A DNA stretch of 64,000 nt. Source: Cryptococcus deneoformans JEC21 (Eukaryota > Basidiomycota > Tremellomycetes > Tremellales > Cryptococcaceae). The stretch lies in the NCBI RefSeq assembly GCF_000091045.1, contig NC_006694.1:354501-418500 (forward strand), written 5' to 3'. The notes beneath the pieces are model-generated. The model was given only the letters and a program-made list of their open reading frames with translations. It did not search any database and had not been told where the DNA came from. This document shows positions 44,660-56,567 of this stretch, one piece after another. The position numbers and the translations under genes are program-made. The stretch's first letter is position 1. Every line of letters begins with the position of its first letter.

Positions 44660-44668
44660 ATGTTCCTA

Positions 44669-45610
44669 AAATGTAAAAAACAGGATATAACAGCATGGTG
44701 GACCACATTTTGCGGGTTCATTTTGACTCCGCCCCGACGGGCACGGGGCCGGGCACGGAGATCTTATTTATCCAAAGATCGCATCCCGAGGATCGCACAA
44801 GGATCAAGCCCCCTGTGCACGCCCCCCCACCCGGGCCGGAAGCCTAAGGTGCGGTCCCTCATTTCCTAATTAATAGACCAGGCACAACCCCATCTTCCCA
44901 ATCCAACTACTCTTAGTACACTGCAGCTGTGAGGAGACTACGAGTAGTACGTGCATAGGTACGGCCAACAACTTTCAGAAAGTGAGTGGTGACGGAATTT
45001 TCACATGTGGTATCTGCGTGCGGCAAAGGGAACCAGTTTGCTGCTAGCTTTTAGGTGTGGTACTACAGGTTACATCAGGCTGGTTGGTCTACTTCGAAGT
45101 TTGTCAGCATTTATCTGCATGGGGTGAATACTCGTCGTGTAATTTAAACGTCTTCGACACGATTAATTCTCTCACCCTATGGTTGTTTAATGTAAATCCA
45201 GGAACCGCAACTTAATTTCTCTGATACTGGGCTTACTTGATCCTCACGATGTTCCGTTGCTCGTCGTCAGAAAAGCGATCGTCGAGATACTCTACTCATC
45301 GATGATAGTCGTCTTTCCAACGGACAACTGCAACTGTCTTATTACGTCTTGTTGCCTGAAGCCTCTCAATCTCTTGTGACCCGGTATTTGAGCACAGGAG
45401 ATCTTCACTTCACCACTAAAGCCGAGCACTCACCGCCGGTATCGAGCGGCCCGGGTGGAGATCATTCTTAATTCATACTACATAATATGATCACACGCAA
45501 AGCGGATCCGTCCAGGCGTACTTTCACACTTATATATGTGTCTCATCCAGTGAGATCTTTTTTTTCCGCTATCTTATCATTTTCACCTCATTCTAGCTTA
45601 TTCCTGTATC
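44669..45610. other. Intergenic, no gene seen
   Basis: About 0.9 kb between the MULE and the reductase gene. A GC-rich stretch (44725-44850) is followed by AT-rich DNA. No supported coding region or RNA gene. The right end is the reductase promoter. Confidence 0.45.
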
Positions 45611-46743
45611 ATGCCACGTTTGACGAACGAGAGTACAGTAAACCTTCGTACAGGTCGCAAGATGCCTCGTCTGGGGCTTGGTTCGGGGGGTCTCAGGGAT
45701 CAGACAGCAGTCGACGCCGTCGAGCATGCCATGAAAGTCGGCTATCTGATGGGTGAGCCTCCTTGACTGAGAGACTGTTGTGAACATCGATGAGACAGCC
45801 AAGACTGACATATCTTTTCTTCAATTTCAGTTGACACAGCGCAGCAGTATCAGAATGAGCGGGGTAAATCTAGACATCCTTTCTCAATACTAAAGCGTTG
45901 TTTGTCTGATTCAAGAACATTGTTCCACCAGAGGTCGGTACAGGTATCGCAAAGTCCGGTATACCTCGAAGCCAAATATTTATTTGCACAAAATGGCAAC
46001 CTAGACCTGATGGCTCAATTGAGAGGCCTACTCCGGAGCAGGTCTGCCAAGAAGCGCACCAATCTGTCTTGAGGTTGGATCAATCGGGTTCAGGAAAAGA
46101 ATATCTCGACCTTATGCTTATCCATCACCCTAGACCGGACCCTGATGGCCGGGCCGTTCACTGGAAAGGATTGGCTCTGGCTCAGAAGGAAGGTTGGGTG
46201 AAGGATATTGGGGTATCAAACTTGTGACTTTACGTCCTATGCTCCTTTTGCTTGTTCCTGACACTCAATGCTCTAGCAACGTAAAACATCTTGAAGCACT
46301 TCCTGGACCTTTACCGGCCGTGAATCAGCTAGAACTTCACCCTTGGTGTCAGCAACGCGAAGTCGTCGATTATTGTTCTGAAAAGGGCATCGTCCTGCAG
46401 GCATTCTGTCCATTAGTCAGGATCCGAAAGGACAAGTTCGAGGATCCAGTCGTCGTCAAGGTTGCTAAGAAGCATGAGAGAGCTGAGGCTCATATCCTGC
46501 TGAGATGGAGTTTGCAGAAAGGGTGAGTGCACCAGCTTTTGGCGCAGAAGGAATCAGTCGGTCTGACAGAATTCCCAAAGATTTATTCCCATCCCCAAGG
46601 CTAGTTCGGCGGAGAGAATTGAAGCTAACAAGGATCTCTACAACTTTGAGCTAGATTCTGAGGATATGGAAGAGCTTGATGGCCTAGATCAAGGGGCTTC
46701 TGGAAGGGTGTCTGGTATCGACCCTGCACATTTGCCTGATTGA
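45611..46743 (+). CDS. Aldo-keto reductase
   Basis: Five exons: 45611-45752, 45831-45863, 45932-46223, 46277-46522, 46581-46743, all with GT...AG introns and continuous phase. It starts MPRLTNESTVNL. The AKR catalytic tetrad is present: Asp and Tyr in VDTAQQYQNE, Lys in FICTKWQPRP, His in LMLIHHPRPD. GVSNFNVKHLEAL, NQLELHPW and the cofactor motif IPIPKASSAERIEANK fit NADPH-dependent AKRs. The enzyme reduces aldehydes or ketones in the cytosol; the exact substrate is unknown. Length is about 290 residues, normal for the family. No damage seen. Confidence 0.93.
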
Positions 46744-47410
46744 TGTGCTATAAATTTCGTGGTGGTCATTGATGCAGTGTATATATTGAATCCCGTCACT
46801 GTTTCGCATGTATATTTGGTAGATCAGTGGCTTCAACTTGAAGTACATGACAGCAGCAGCATCGCAAAGAACAGTTGTGTAAAATCTGTGGTATCTGTAC
46901 ACTCCGCTGAATTCTACGGTACATCGCACAGTCCTAAAGCGCCACCCTTTATGTCGACGACTGAAAAGAATTTGAAGGCAAGTAATTTGACAGACTTTTG
47001 CATGGGGGTTGCTTTCTTAGTACCGCTTCAACAATGGATGAATGGATGGAAGTATTTGGGAGAAGGAAACATACAAATATAATCAATCAAATAAAATCAA
47101 TTTCAACCGTCGGAGTTAACCGATACAGAAGAAGAAGCGCCGCGCCGAATCGGTTCGTCGTCACAGTAGGAGGAGGGAGCGTGAGGAAAGGCAGAGAGAT
47201 AAGCAAAAGTAATGAATGACACGCCAAAAGAAGCAGTTTGTCCATCATCCTTCTCTCGCAATTCCTCATTCTGACCTTTCTACCTATCCTGTTGATACGG
47301 GACTCCTCTTTTTAGTCCTTCCCCAGTCCGTTTGTCTTCTCAGCTCCTATATTTTTTCGCTGGTCAACAATTTGACATTCACCCTTCCCCGGGACAAAGT
47401 ACTGGAAACA
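46744..47410. other. Intergenic, no gene seen
   Basis: About 0.67 kb with only short frames. A pyrimidine-rich stretch (47240-47400) precedes the MFS start and is probably its promoter and leader. Confidence 0.45.
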
Positions 47411-49950
47411 ATGACTCTCGGCGAGAGAGAACGACTCCTGCAACCGGCTCCCGCCCCTCCTGGGACCACGCTCTATAGCGAACCAAACCATTCTGAAGAT
47501 ATCGAGACTACCGATGAACATAAATTGAGCTACAACAGGGTAGGGTTGAACGCCCGTCGATTTTGGATCTTGGTTGGTCATACTGCTTGTGTTCTTGTAT
47601 GAGAATAATGGCTAGCGAAAAGCTTACAATGATCATCACGTTAGTGTGCTTCGATGTGGATAGCCTCTTTCCTGAACGCCTTCGACGGTACCGTAGGTGA
47701 GTGTGAACATTTTCCGCCACATCCGTTGTTTTGCAAAGGTAGTTAGTTGGCTGAGTGATATGATGCAGTCGCTACTTTGCTGGGACCCATATCTTCATCG
47801 TTCAAAGCGACCAACTTGGCATCATGGCTCGGTACATCATAGTGAGTCGTATCTAAGCAAGAAGGGACGGCGTATGCTTATATTCCACGCCGCCTTCGTA
47901 GTATGCTCTCAGTCTGCTGCTTCACTCCCATTTACGGACGATTGTGTAACATTATTGGTCGTCAGGGTTCAATGCTGCTTGCGCTTGCAATCTTCAGTAG
48001 GCATTCAATGACCCGCTAATAGCTTTTTGAGGTATCAAGCTGATTGCAACTGTCACTGCGTAGCAACTGGTAATCTTCTGTGCGCGTTTGCTCCTTCTAT
48101 GGAGGCTTTGATTGCTGCTCGTGCACTAGCCGGTATGGGTGGAGGTGGTCTCAGTATAAGTGGGTTTTCCGGGACGAAAATGGCTCCCCGAAGTGGAATG
48201 AAGCTGACCATTGGAATAGTTGGAAGTACCATCATGAGCGACATCGTCCCTATGTGAGCATCGCGTTTTCGGTAACTCTATCCTGTGAGGGCCAATTCGT
48301 TAACTCCATGTATGCAGCACCCATCGAGGTATCTTCCAAGGTCTTGCCAATCTTGCCTTCGGTAGCGGAATGGGGTAAGCTGCTCAGTTGTCATGAAATG
48401 CGATTCTCTGTGTGACACTGTGATTTGTAGTCTCGGCGCTCCCATCGGCGCTCTCATCAACGATTGTCTCAATTGGCGATGGGCTTTTTGGGTTCAGGTA
48501 CGTTTTTTCAACATATTTCTCACGCAAAAATTCTAAGTTTACATTATCCGTCCTTAGATTCCTGTTCTCCTCTTTGCCAGCTATCTTGTCCATTCCAATG
48601 TTCGATATGATGTCCCATCACGCCCCAGCTCAGGTGCCGCTACACCTAACCCTGCGGCTGTTAAGCAAACCGCTATGCAGCTTTTCAAGCGGATCGACTT
48701 TCTGGGATGTTTCCTACTTGCCGGATGGGTAGGCGCCGCTCTGATCGCCATCTCGCTCAATATTAACTCTACTGCAACAAATGCGTACAACTGGTCTGAT
48801 CCGATCATGATCGGCCTATTCGCCACCAGTGCTGTCTTATTCGTCCTCTTCCTATTTGTAGAACTCAAATGGGCAGCCGAGCCCGTCATGCCTTTTGAGC
48901 TACTGGTCAGTCGAACTCCGGTTGCGGTTGCTATCAATAACTTTGTGTTGTCTGTGGCCAACTTTGCTATTGTAAGTACTTCCGCCTTCGTCCCCTGACT
49001 ATGTCAGTCCTCCATTCCTGCGCGGTAATGATACCATTGACTAATAGTCTCTCTCGAACAGCTATATAGTGTCCCTCTCTACTTTACAACTGTACGACAA
49101 ATGTCCGCTTCCAACGCCGGCGCTCATCTTATTCCAAACTCGTTCGTCGGCGTGATTGGCTCTCTCGGCGCTGGACTCATTGTTCGACGAACTCATAAAT
49201 ATTACTGGCTCAACACTTTTTGTGCATGCTTTGGAGTGATTGGTTGCTTCTTGATCTCCACTTGGAGACTTGGTACATCTGAGTGAGTTCTTTGGATCAT
49301 GGTCAACGTTTAACACGCGAAGAAGCTGATCACAAGTGCCACATCTCAGGTGGATGCTCTGGACGAACATGTCATTCACCAGTTTTGCCATGGGGGCTGT
49401 TACCACCTTGACCATCGTCGCTCTTATTGCAGATGTCGGGCCTGAGCATGTCGCCATTGCTACCAGTTGTGAGCATTTATGGCTACGAAAAGTATTTCCT
49501 GCCTTTGATCTGACCTACTTTCTCTCAGTGTCCTATGTGTTCCGTACCATCGGCCAAGTCTTGGGTGTAGCCTTGTCTGGAGCTTTGACTCAGGCAGTTC
49601 TGACCTGGGAACTGGAAAAGAGGATACGAGGTCCTAATGCAGAAGAGGTGAGTTGCACACCAAAGAGATCGAGCTTTTTTCTGACATCTAGGACAACGAT
49701 TGTTCCACAGATCATTGCGTCGATCCGAGAATCGTCTGCTTCTATTCGCTATCTCCCAGAGCCTCTCAAGTCCATCGCGATTGCATCTTATCAGAAAGGT
49801 CTACACGCTGTCTTCATTTGTACCGTAGTCCTGAGTGTGATCACTCTCTTATCAGGCTTAGGAATCAGAGAACTTGATATGAAGCAGATCATGTCCGGAG
49901 GAAAACAGGCAAAGCAGGTACAGAACGAGAGCGAAGAGGAGGAGGCTTAA
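47411..49950 (+). CDS. MFS transporter, Vba/Fnx-like (vacuolar basic amino acid type)
   Basis: A spliced plus-strand gene, about nine exons, starting MTLGERERLLQPAPAPPG. Membrane segments and MFS motifs: MWIASFLNAFDGTV, LGPISSSF, ALAPSMEALIAARALAGMGGGG, GAPIGALINDCLNWRWAFWVQ, IPVLLFASYLVHS, IDFLGCFLLAGWVGAALIAISL, LYSVPLYFTTVRQMSASNAGAHLIPNS, SYVFRTIGQVLGVALSGAL. The tail is ...NESEEEEA. The ALAGMGGGG and W-R-WAF-Q motifs and the C-terminal region fit the fungal Vba/Fnx group, which moves basic amino acids into the vacuole. Substrate is inference from family resemblance. It is unrelated in detail to the DHA2 gene at 38393. Confidence 0.85.
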
Positions 49951-50465
49951 GGTCGTCGAGAAATATATCGAGAACATATACCTGCTAAGGGAAGAGTACT
50001 TTGTAAAGCGGAGGCGGCCTCGTCATTATACGTGTGGTGTGGGAGTGTGACACAATCAATTGTATCTTAAAATAGAACATCTAGCATAGAACATCTAGCT
50101 AATTGTTATAGATTCATATCTAGCCATCATCTTGGACTTGTCATATGTGATGCTTACTCATTGGATGCTTTGTCTGTGATGTTGCATAATTGAATGATGA
50201 AACATTATTTTACAAAACCACCATCCAAAATTTTTTACCAACCTCAACTACCCAATTCAGCTAGATCTGAGCTCAGCCATCGTGTGGAGACATCTCGTAT
50301 AAATATAATTAACAGGGGCAGCAAAATATAGGCTATGGCTGATGATAATGTAATTGAAGTTGGAGAGGGTAATGGAACCTCACTGCATTGTGCTGCCAGA
50401 TTAGATTAGATTACCTCTACTTGGTAATGGTTCTAGATCTTGTAAGGCATCTCGCATACCATGTA
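49951..50465. other. Convergent 3' intergenic region
   Basis: Lies between the stop of the plus-strand MFS gene and the end of the minus-strand membrane gene. Holds a short direct repeat AGAACATCTAGC (50074-50099). Probably carries both terminators. Confidence 0.4.
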
Positions 50466-51870
50466 TCAGCATTCTAAAGCATGTGAGCGTGGGAGTTTTT
50501 TTAATATGATGATCAAGCGCACATGATGATGATCTGCTGACTTCTTTGTCACAAGCATAGAAAGCATAAAGACAGTTGCCCATAGATAGAAAGTAGGCAC
50601 GAAGTGTAAGATAAGGCCAGTTGCTGAAGCAATACCAGGTACGTTGATGCCCTCTATGGCTGAAATCAAGATTCTCCACAGCCAGATAGCCATTAAATTA
50701 TGCCAGACAGTCATTTGTTTGTAATATTTGACAGAGCTGGCTTCCTTTGTTTTCAAAGGCTGTCCAAGTGCATTGACTGTGGACAAGCCAACAAAAGCCC
50801 AGGCAATGAAGAAGGCAGCTTGGGCCGCCAGATAACCAGCCCAGCTACAATACCATCACCCTCTTGGTCGGATTGTTCAAAGTTGTCCTAATCAGACTTA
50901 CAACATCAATGCCACAGTGACAGATGCAAGCATGGCCTGCTCAAATTAGCCTAATTGGATCTGCAACGATAACACTCACCGTGATTTGACCATCATGATC
51001 AGGTAAGATGGGGGCGAATAGAGTTCCTATGCTTGTGGAGAGCGTGGCGAAGAGAGTGTCACATAGTGAAGCTGCCAGAGTCTGTTCAGGAGCATCCTTC
51101 CATGGGACAATAAATAGGACAAATGGTAAGAAAAAATCCCACAATGCTCCAAAATGGTAACGGGTATCAAAGATAAAGCCTGGGACAAGTTGTAAAGTAG
51201 ACGTTACCACGTAAACTGTAAGAATAGACTTGACCTTGGCTGCACTTTGACTGCTGGCGAAACCCTTTCGCAGCTGCTTGATTCCTGAGCTATACAGGAA
51301 TGTGAATTGCAGAAAAGAAGCCAATAAAGTTAAAGGCCACCGAAATATGGGTACAATGCTATCAAAAGGGGAGTCAGTACAGCATGTTGGGCTGTTAATA
51401 TCGGATGGAAGAGCACAACGTGTGACCCACACTTGCAGTATTCCAATACTTATTATACTGAACAAAACTTTGCTGGCTTTGTTACGAACTGCCACATTTG
51501 GAAATAACGTTTTCTCTACAAACTCATAGAATATAGGATTGTGGTGCTGTATCTAATTAATTGAGTGCGCAATGTCAGTTAGGAGTACCTTTTTAGCTTC
51601 TTAATTGACTTGCAAATTTGTTTATCTGTCTTTCCTTGGTTGATGGGTCAACATGGCTCCATATGGGACTGCTTGGGACTGTGTACTTACTCCTCCAAAA
51701 GATTCAGTAATGGAGTCATAGGCTTTCTCAACATTTTGACCCAATGTTGCAGTTGCTTTTTTGGGCTTCGTGCTCCTGTTATCGGGCGCAGTTTCAGCGA
51801 CCTTCTTTGATGATTTACCTTTGTGACTGGAACTCTGGGTGGCCTTGCTTGTTGTATCACTGCTCGTCAT
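50466..51870 (-). CDS. Multi-pass membrane protein, function unknown
   Basis: A minus-strand gene starting MTSSDTTSKATQSSSHKGKS, a Ser/Lys-rich soluble head. Exons by splice signals: 51870-51691, 51546 to about 50980 (possibly with a further 74-bp intron near 51363-51436), 50936-50902, and 50844-50466. Hydrophobic segments: ASKVLFSIISIGILQ, PLTLLASFLQFTFLYSSG, KSILTVYVVTSTLQLVPGFI, ALWDFFLPFVLFIVPW, LAASLCDTLFATLSTSIGTLF, AAFFIAWAFVGLSTV, LWATVFMLSMLV. About seven membrane spans; no family recognised. The C-terminal end is uncertain because another splice could add residues in a different frame down to 50401. Confidence 0.6.
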
Positions 51871-52320
51871 GGTGAATTGAGGGTAATTATGTGCCTGTAA
51901 GTCTGGTGAAGTGACACAATGTGAGTGTATTGACGGGCGCGATGTCTTTCTTTATCTCAATTTGCGGTTTCGTTGAGAATTGATGGATGCAATAGGACAT
52001 GAAGTTACTGGGTTAGCATTTACACACATACAGACTGCCAAACAAAGACAAAGGATCAGGTTGCCAAAAAGGAGGAACAGCAATAACAATTACAAAAAGC
52101 TTGCTGATCGATGATTATTATTCACGGACTGAGGGCATCAAACGTTATTACGACGCGTCGCGTCGCTCTGTCAAACCTAAATGATAATTACGTCATTCTT
52201 CATTCAGCAGCTGTCGGCCCGGTACAAATAGTGGTCGGTCGGTTGAACGCGTATCTGCACCCTTCAGCGTCGCGGCCTTTTAACCTTTTCGCTATATTCT
52301 CAGTATCTGCAGAAATAAGA
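51871..52320. promoter_or_regulatory. Divergent promoter region
   Basis: 450 bp between the starts of the minus-strand membrane gene and the plus-strand hypothetical gene. It should carry both promoters. No coding similarity. Confidence 0.4.
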
Positions 52321-53979
52321 ATGGCTATTGCCTTTCCTCAGCCCTTCATGCACCCCAAGACACTGCCTGTTGGTCTCGTTACTGAAGCTGCCAAGTAAGC
52401 TTCTTCCGATCAACGGTAATCTGTCCAGCTGACATATCAGAAGGGACACAATTTTCAGGGATAAGACCTCGGAAGACCCCCATACGCCTTTACCGCTGGA
52501 TCAGGATAGCGTAGGCTGTCACATTCCAATCCTTCACGACGTAGCTAACTCTACGATCAGTACTTTCAATTTTCGGCCGCCGCCAGTAACTTGAAGAATG
52601 TATCTTACACGATTTCTGGTGGAGACGAGGGTGCTGAATCTCGAGGCGATGAGCTCAACGGTGGTGTTTGGACATCAGAAGAAGAAGAATTCATCAAGCT
52701 TGTGAGTATCTACCAGCGAATATGGTGGGCAACAAAAAGTTGATAATGTCAAGGTAATGTCGCGACCAGCAAGGGATTTTTCGGTTCCCTTCCCTCCGGA
52801 TGCTCTTCCTCCATCCGCTGTCATTGATGAAATAACCGATTACATTGCTATACCCGGAATAGCTGCACATGCCTCTGTTGACGGACAAACTGCCACGCAT
52901 GGTGATAATCAGCTGCAGCTTTGGCCCCATACATGGCAAGAAACTAGGATTAAAGTCCTCCAAATAGCATTAGAGCAAAGCAGGTTTGGACGCGATGTAA
53001 AGGAACGAAAGCTCCCTCGCGAAATAAGGAATCATCGCCCAGGTCTAAGAAGGATGGACAGTATGGATTTCCTTGATCAGGAGAAAACAGAAGGAGTTTC
53101 AGAGGACCATCTAGGTCGTGCTCTCAGGTAGGTCCGTGATAAGGTGAGGTCTCAACAAGGTATTGAGAGCGCTGTTAGGCTTTCTTCATCTCTGCAATCC
53201 AGCGCCCAGGACGAGAAAACGAACATAATGTTTCAACAACCTATCGGTAAGCCATCATAATCTCATTATTTTGGCTTTAAGCCCTTGCTTAATGACAACT
53301 TAATTTAGCCATCGAATCACTCCGACCACAATCGCATTCAGTCACATCATCTGAACCTTTAATTCCAGCAAATCCAGTCTCACGAGCATTTAGGAGGTGT
53401 AATTCAAAATCTTCTCGACCATCTAGTCTTCTCCAAAGGGGTCGGAGCTTCACTGCGGCAGATCTCCAGATGGAAGATGAAAATCTGGAGGAAGACGATA
53501 GGGGAACAACATTTCTCACAGCAAGGGGCGAACAAGCATCATCCTCTACACGAGCAATCGGAACTCACCAATATGAAAAGAAAATCAACCTGATACAGCC
53601 TATGACATCCATAACTTCCCAAAGTACTTCCGAAACATCGTCGAAGCCTCCAGCCAGGCTAATCAGATCAAATTCGTCCTATTCTGTGGCGAACGCTGCT
53701 CCATATTCCTCGCAGAAGATGTTCCTTTCGACACCTCAGCCCTCCACGGCCCAATCATCTATAATGCCACTTAGCCTTCAACCCTCAATGAAACTTTCAG
53801 TATCAAAGTCGAGAAGAACTAATAATGGGCGTGACTTTAACCAGCCGGCTTTTAAGAAAGCAAAACGAAGAGACGGAAATGAATATCAGGTCAAGCCTGG
53901 TGGGATTCCAATTCAACATTCTTTGTTGCAAGGTGGTTTGCAGAGCCCCTTTGAGGAGAAGAAGGGGCTGGATCTTTGA
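52321..53979 (+). CDS. Hypothetical protein, low-complexity and basic
   Basis: Spliced plus-strand gene from MAIAFPQPFMHPKTL (52321) to a stop at 53979 with about five introns (for example GTAAGC at 52396, GTGAGT at 52701, GTAGGT at 53127-53180, GTAAGC at 53248). Notable pieces: VWTSEEEEFIKL; DALPPSAVIDEITDYIA; VLQIALEQSRFGRDVKERKL; RRCNSKSSRPSSLLQRGRSF; and a Lys/Arg-rich, nuclear-signal-like AFKKAKRRDGNEYQ near the end. Ser/Thr/Pro-rich and probably largely disordered. I do not recognise a domain. An upstream in-frame ATG at 52111 would add 70 residues but is less likely. Confidence 0.65.
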
Positions 53980-54706
53980 TACTCTTGTATTCACATGACG
54001 CCAGCCCTACCAATATATGGTAATATTCAAAACCTGAGAATATCGGTATCTACACGGACAGACACCTCATCACAGCTTACATTGGAAGCCAGAAAGACCT
54101 GGTGAAGTAGCGTAATGTAGAGCAGTTGCAACAGGGATAGTAGTTAGTACAAGTGACAAAGTCGCAGACAATGGAGTAATGTGACGTATGCCACTCAAGA
54201 ATGACCTTATGACACTATTTAGACTTCGTTATGGAAGCCTTCTGGCATTCTGCTTGACTGTCATGGGACTCGGCAATAAAATGATAGTACTCGTACTGTA
54301 CAACCTCCAAGGCCGTGTATATATTGATGCTTCGTTCTTTACTAATAATTAAAGTCATGATATCGGAGTTCACCGACCGATGACTGCAGGATGTGTCGCG
54401 TCGCGTCCGCAATAAAGCGGCATTCCGCGGTTTCACTATCGATGAGATGATTGACAAGAAATAGTGGATGCAAGAACGATTTCTCTTTTGTTCTAGTTCT
54501 TCGTTTATCTTCCCAATCCATCTTTACTCAGGTGTCAACGTTATTTGATCCTAAATATTCACTGGCCTTACGTTCTGGTCCATTTTTATCGATTGGCCGG
54601 CAACCCGCCTCTAGTCAGAAACATCATTCAGTAGGCATCGCAGTCAAGAGGTTAAGAAGCCTCCCTACGAACGACATCCATCTGGCCTCCGCATTTGTCT
54701 TCACCA
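53980..54706. other. Intergenic, no gene seen
   Basis: About 0.73 kb between two plus-strand genes. Only short frames. The right end is the WD40 gene promoter. Confidence 0.45.
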
Positions 54707-56362
54707 TGTCTTCAGCCACAGACCGGATCCCGGCCTTGATTGCCCATTATCTCGCCACCCATTATCCGACGGCGCTGGACCCATTTCTCCAAGCTGCACA
54801 GATTGCTGCTCCCGACTTTTCCCATCCCCCGAACCCAGACCTTCGCACTGTCGTAGAAGACTGGTCATCTCAGCAGTTAGCCACCAGTTTGGCAATGGCT
54901 ACGATTGATGAGAGCGATATTGATGCGCCCGCGCGCGATGGAACTTGGAAAGGATGGAAATTGAAGGACATGATGAAAGCTAAACTTAGTGCAGGAGTGG
55001 GCTTGAGAAGTACGGACAGAGGATTTCATGGTGTGTCCGCAGCCAATTTGTTGACAGTGGCGGCCGTGAATGTTCCAAGCAGAGAATTTGATACATCCTC
55101 CGCTATGTAAGCCTTCCGGACAGCATGCGTAACCGAAATTTAAAACTGAATATCAAACAGTTACAGAACGTCCTGTTCATTGGACATTGTCACTACTTCG
55201 GTAGATAAAACGTTAAAGATAATAGATTACAGCTCTGGAGAAGTGTGTATGACCTTCTGGCTGTTCTGTATTATATGATTGGCTCATCCACCAACTTATG
55301 TAGGTGAATAAAGTTCTGCAACCACACCGCGCTGCCATCTTGACTTTCGCTTTCCACCCTCAAAACCAGCGGTATCTTCTGACAGGCTCTATGGATGGCA
55401 CGTAAGTGTTCAAAGACGCCTAGACCAATGTTAAACTGAAAGTCGCAATATAGAACTGTACTCACGGATATTTTGACTTGCAAAACCCTTCAAACGTTCT
55501 CGTCAACCAAATTCGTTGTGCGCGTCCTGTTTTCCTCCGACGGACACTTTATGGCGACCGCGTCTTATGATCATCATATAGTCGTTTATGCTGCGACGTC
55601 ATCAGCGCTTCCCCCGCCCACCCACGAGGATGACATTCCTTTAGATGACACCGATCATTGGTCGTTAGCATGTGAACCTGATTTGCAGTACACGGAAGTT
55701 CATCGGATACAAGTTGACGCCAATCCCGAAGCAATTCTTTTCCACCCGGATTCAACCTGGTTAATGTATACAACAAGATCTTCTTATCAGCTCTATTATG
55801 TCCGTTTACCTTCCGAATCATGTCCGCCCGACGATGAGTGGCAGATCAAAACCAAAAGTTTCAATCCTCACCCGATGGACACCCACGTGAGCTTTTCTGT
55901 GCTCAACATGGCTCTCCATCCCTCTGGCCGTATGGTCGCTTGCCAGACAGGAGATCACAAGGGAGGCGCTGGAGAAAGAATCCTGTTGTATGGTGTTGAA
56001 CCAGAGGAAACTGAAAGGCTGGGATGTTTGTGGACTGGGTCCGGTGGAGATGACTATGTTTTGCCTAGAATGGCATGGGTACCAGACGGCTCTGGTATAG
56101 TGTACGTCATGAAGCAGGGTACGATTTCTTTGGGCACTGACACAGATGTAGGACAACAACGCACAACGGTTTCCTTAATTTAATCGCCTTGAACGGGGAG
56201 ATTAGATCTAGCGTCAAGGTTCATGGTACTTCAAATTCTGGGAAAGCAGTAAGCGAAGTTGTCAGAGATTGCTGCATCATCCCCGGGGAAGCTGGAGGAT
56301 GGGAAGTTATTAGCATTGGTTACGATCGCAGCATTCGCATTAGTGTGATTGATGGGTACTAA
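54707..56362 (+). CDS. LisH / WD40-repeat protein
   Basis: Start MSSATDRIPALIAHYLATHYP at 54707; the stretch IPALIAHYLATHYPTALDPFL resembles a LisH motif. After introns the frames give WD-like blades: SLDIVTTSVDKTLKIIDYSSG, AAILTFAFHPQNQRYLLTGSMDGT, VVRVLFSSDGHFMATASYDH, EAILFHPDSTWLMYTTR, LNMALHPSGRMVACQTGDH, PRMAWVPDGSGIVYV, and a last one ending SIGYDRSIRISVIDG before TAA at 56360-56362. A beta-propeller scaffold is expected. Function beyond that is unknown. Divergent blades and short introns are normal; no damage seen. Confidence 0.8.
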
Positions 56363-56567
56363 GTTAAACCGTTGTTATGTTGTACCGATTACAGTGAAGG
56401 TATACATCTAGTTCCAGCTACAGGTGTAAATGGTGTGGGAGATATGATAATCAGACGTCCAGGATAAAACTGCGAACGCATCGCGCACATAATGATTCAG
56501 GACAATTTATATTTCAGGTGATAGCGGTCGAGCCCAGGTCGAGTTTGGGTATCTCAATCATGCTATA

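Noticed and set aside
44725..44850. GC-rich stretch as a possible structured RNA or tRNA
   Set aside because: No cloverleaf or known RNA motif was found by eye.
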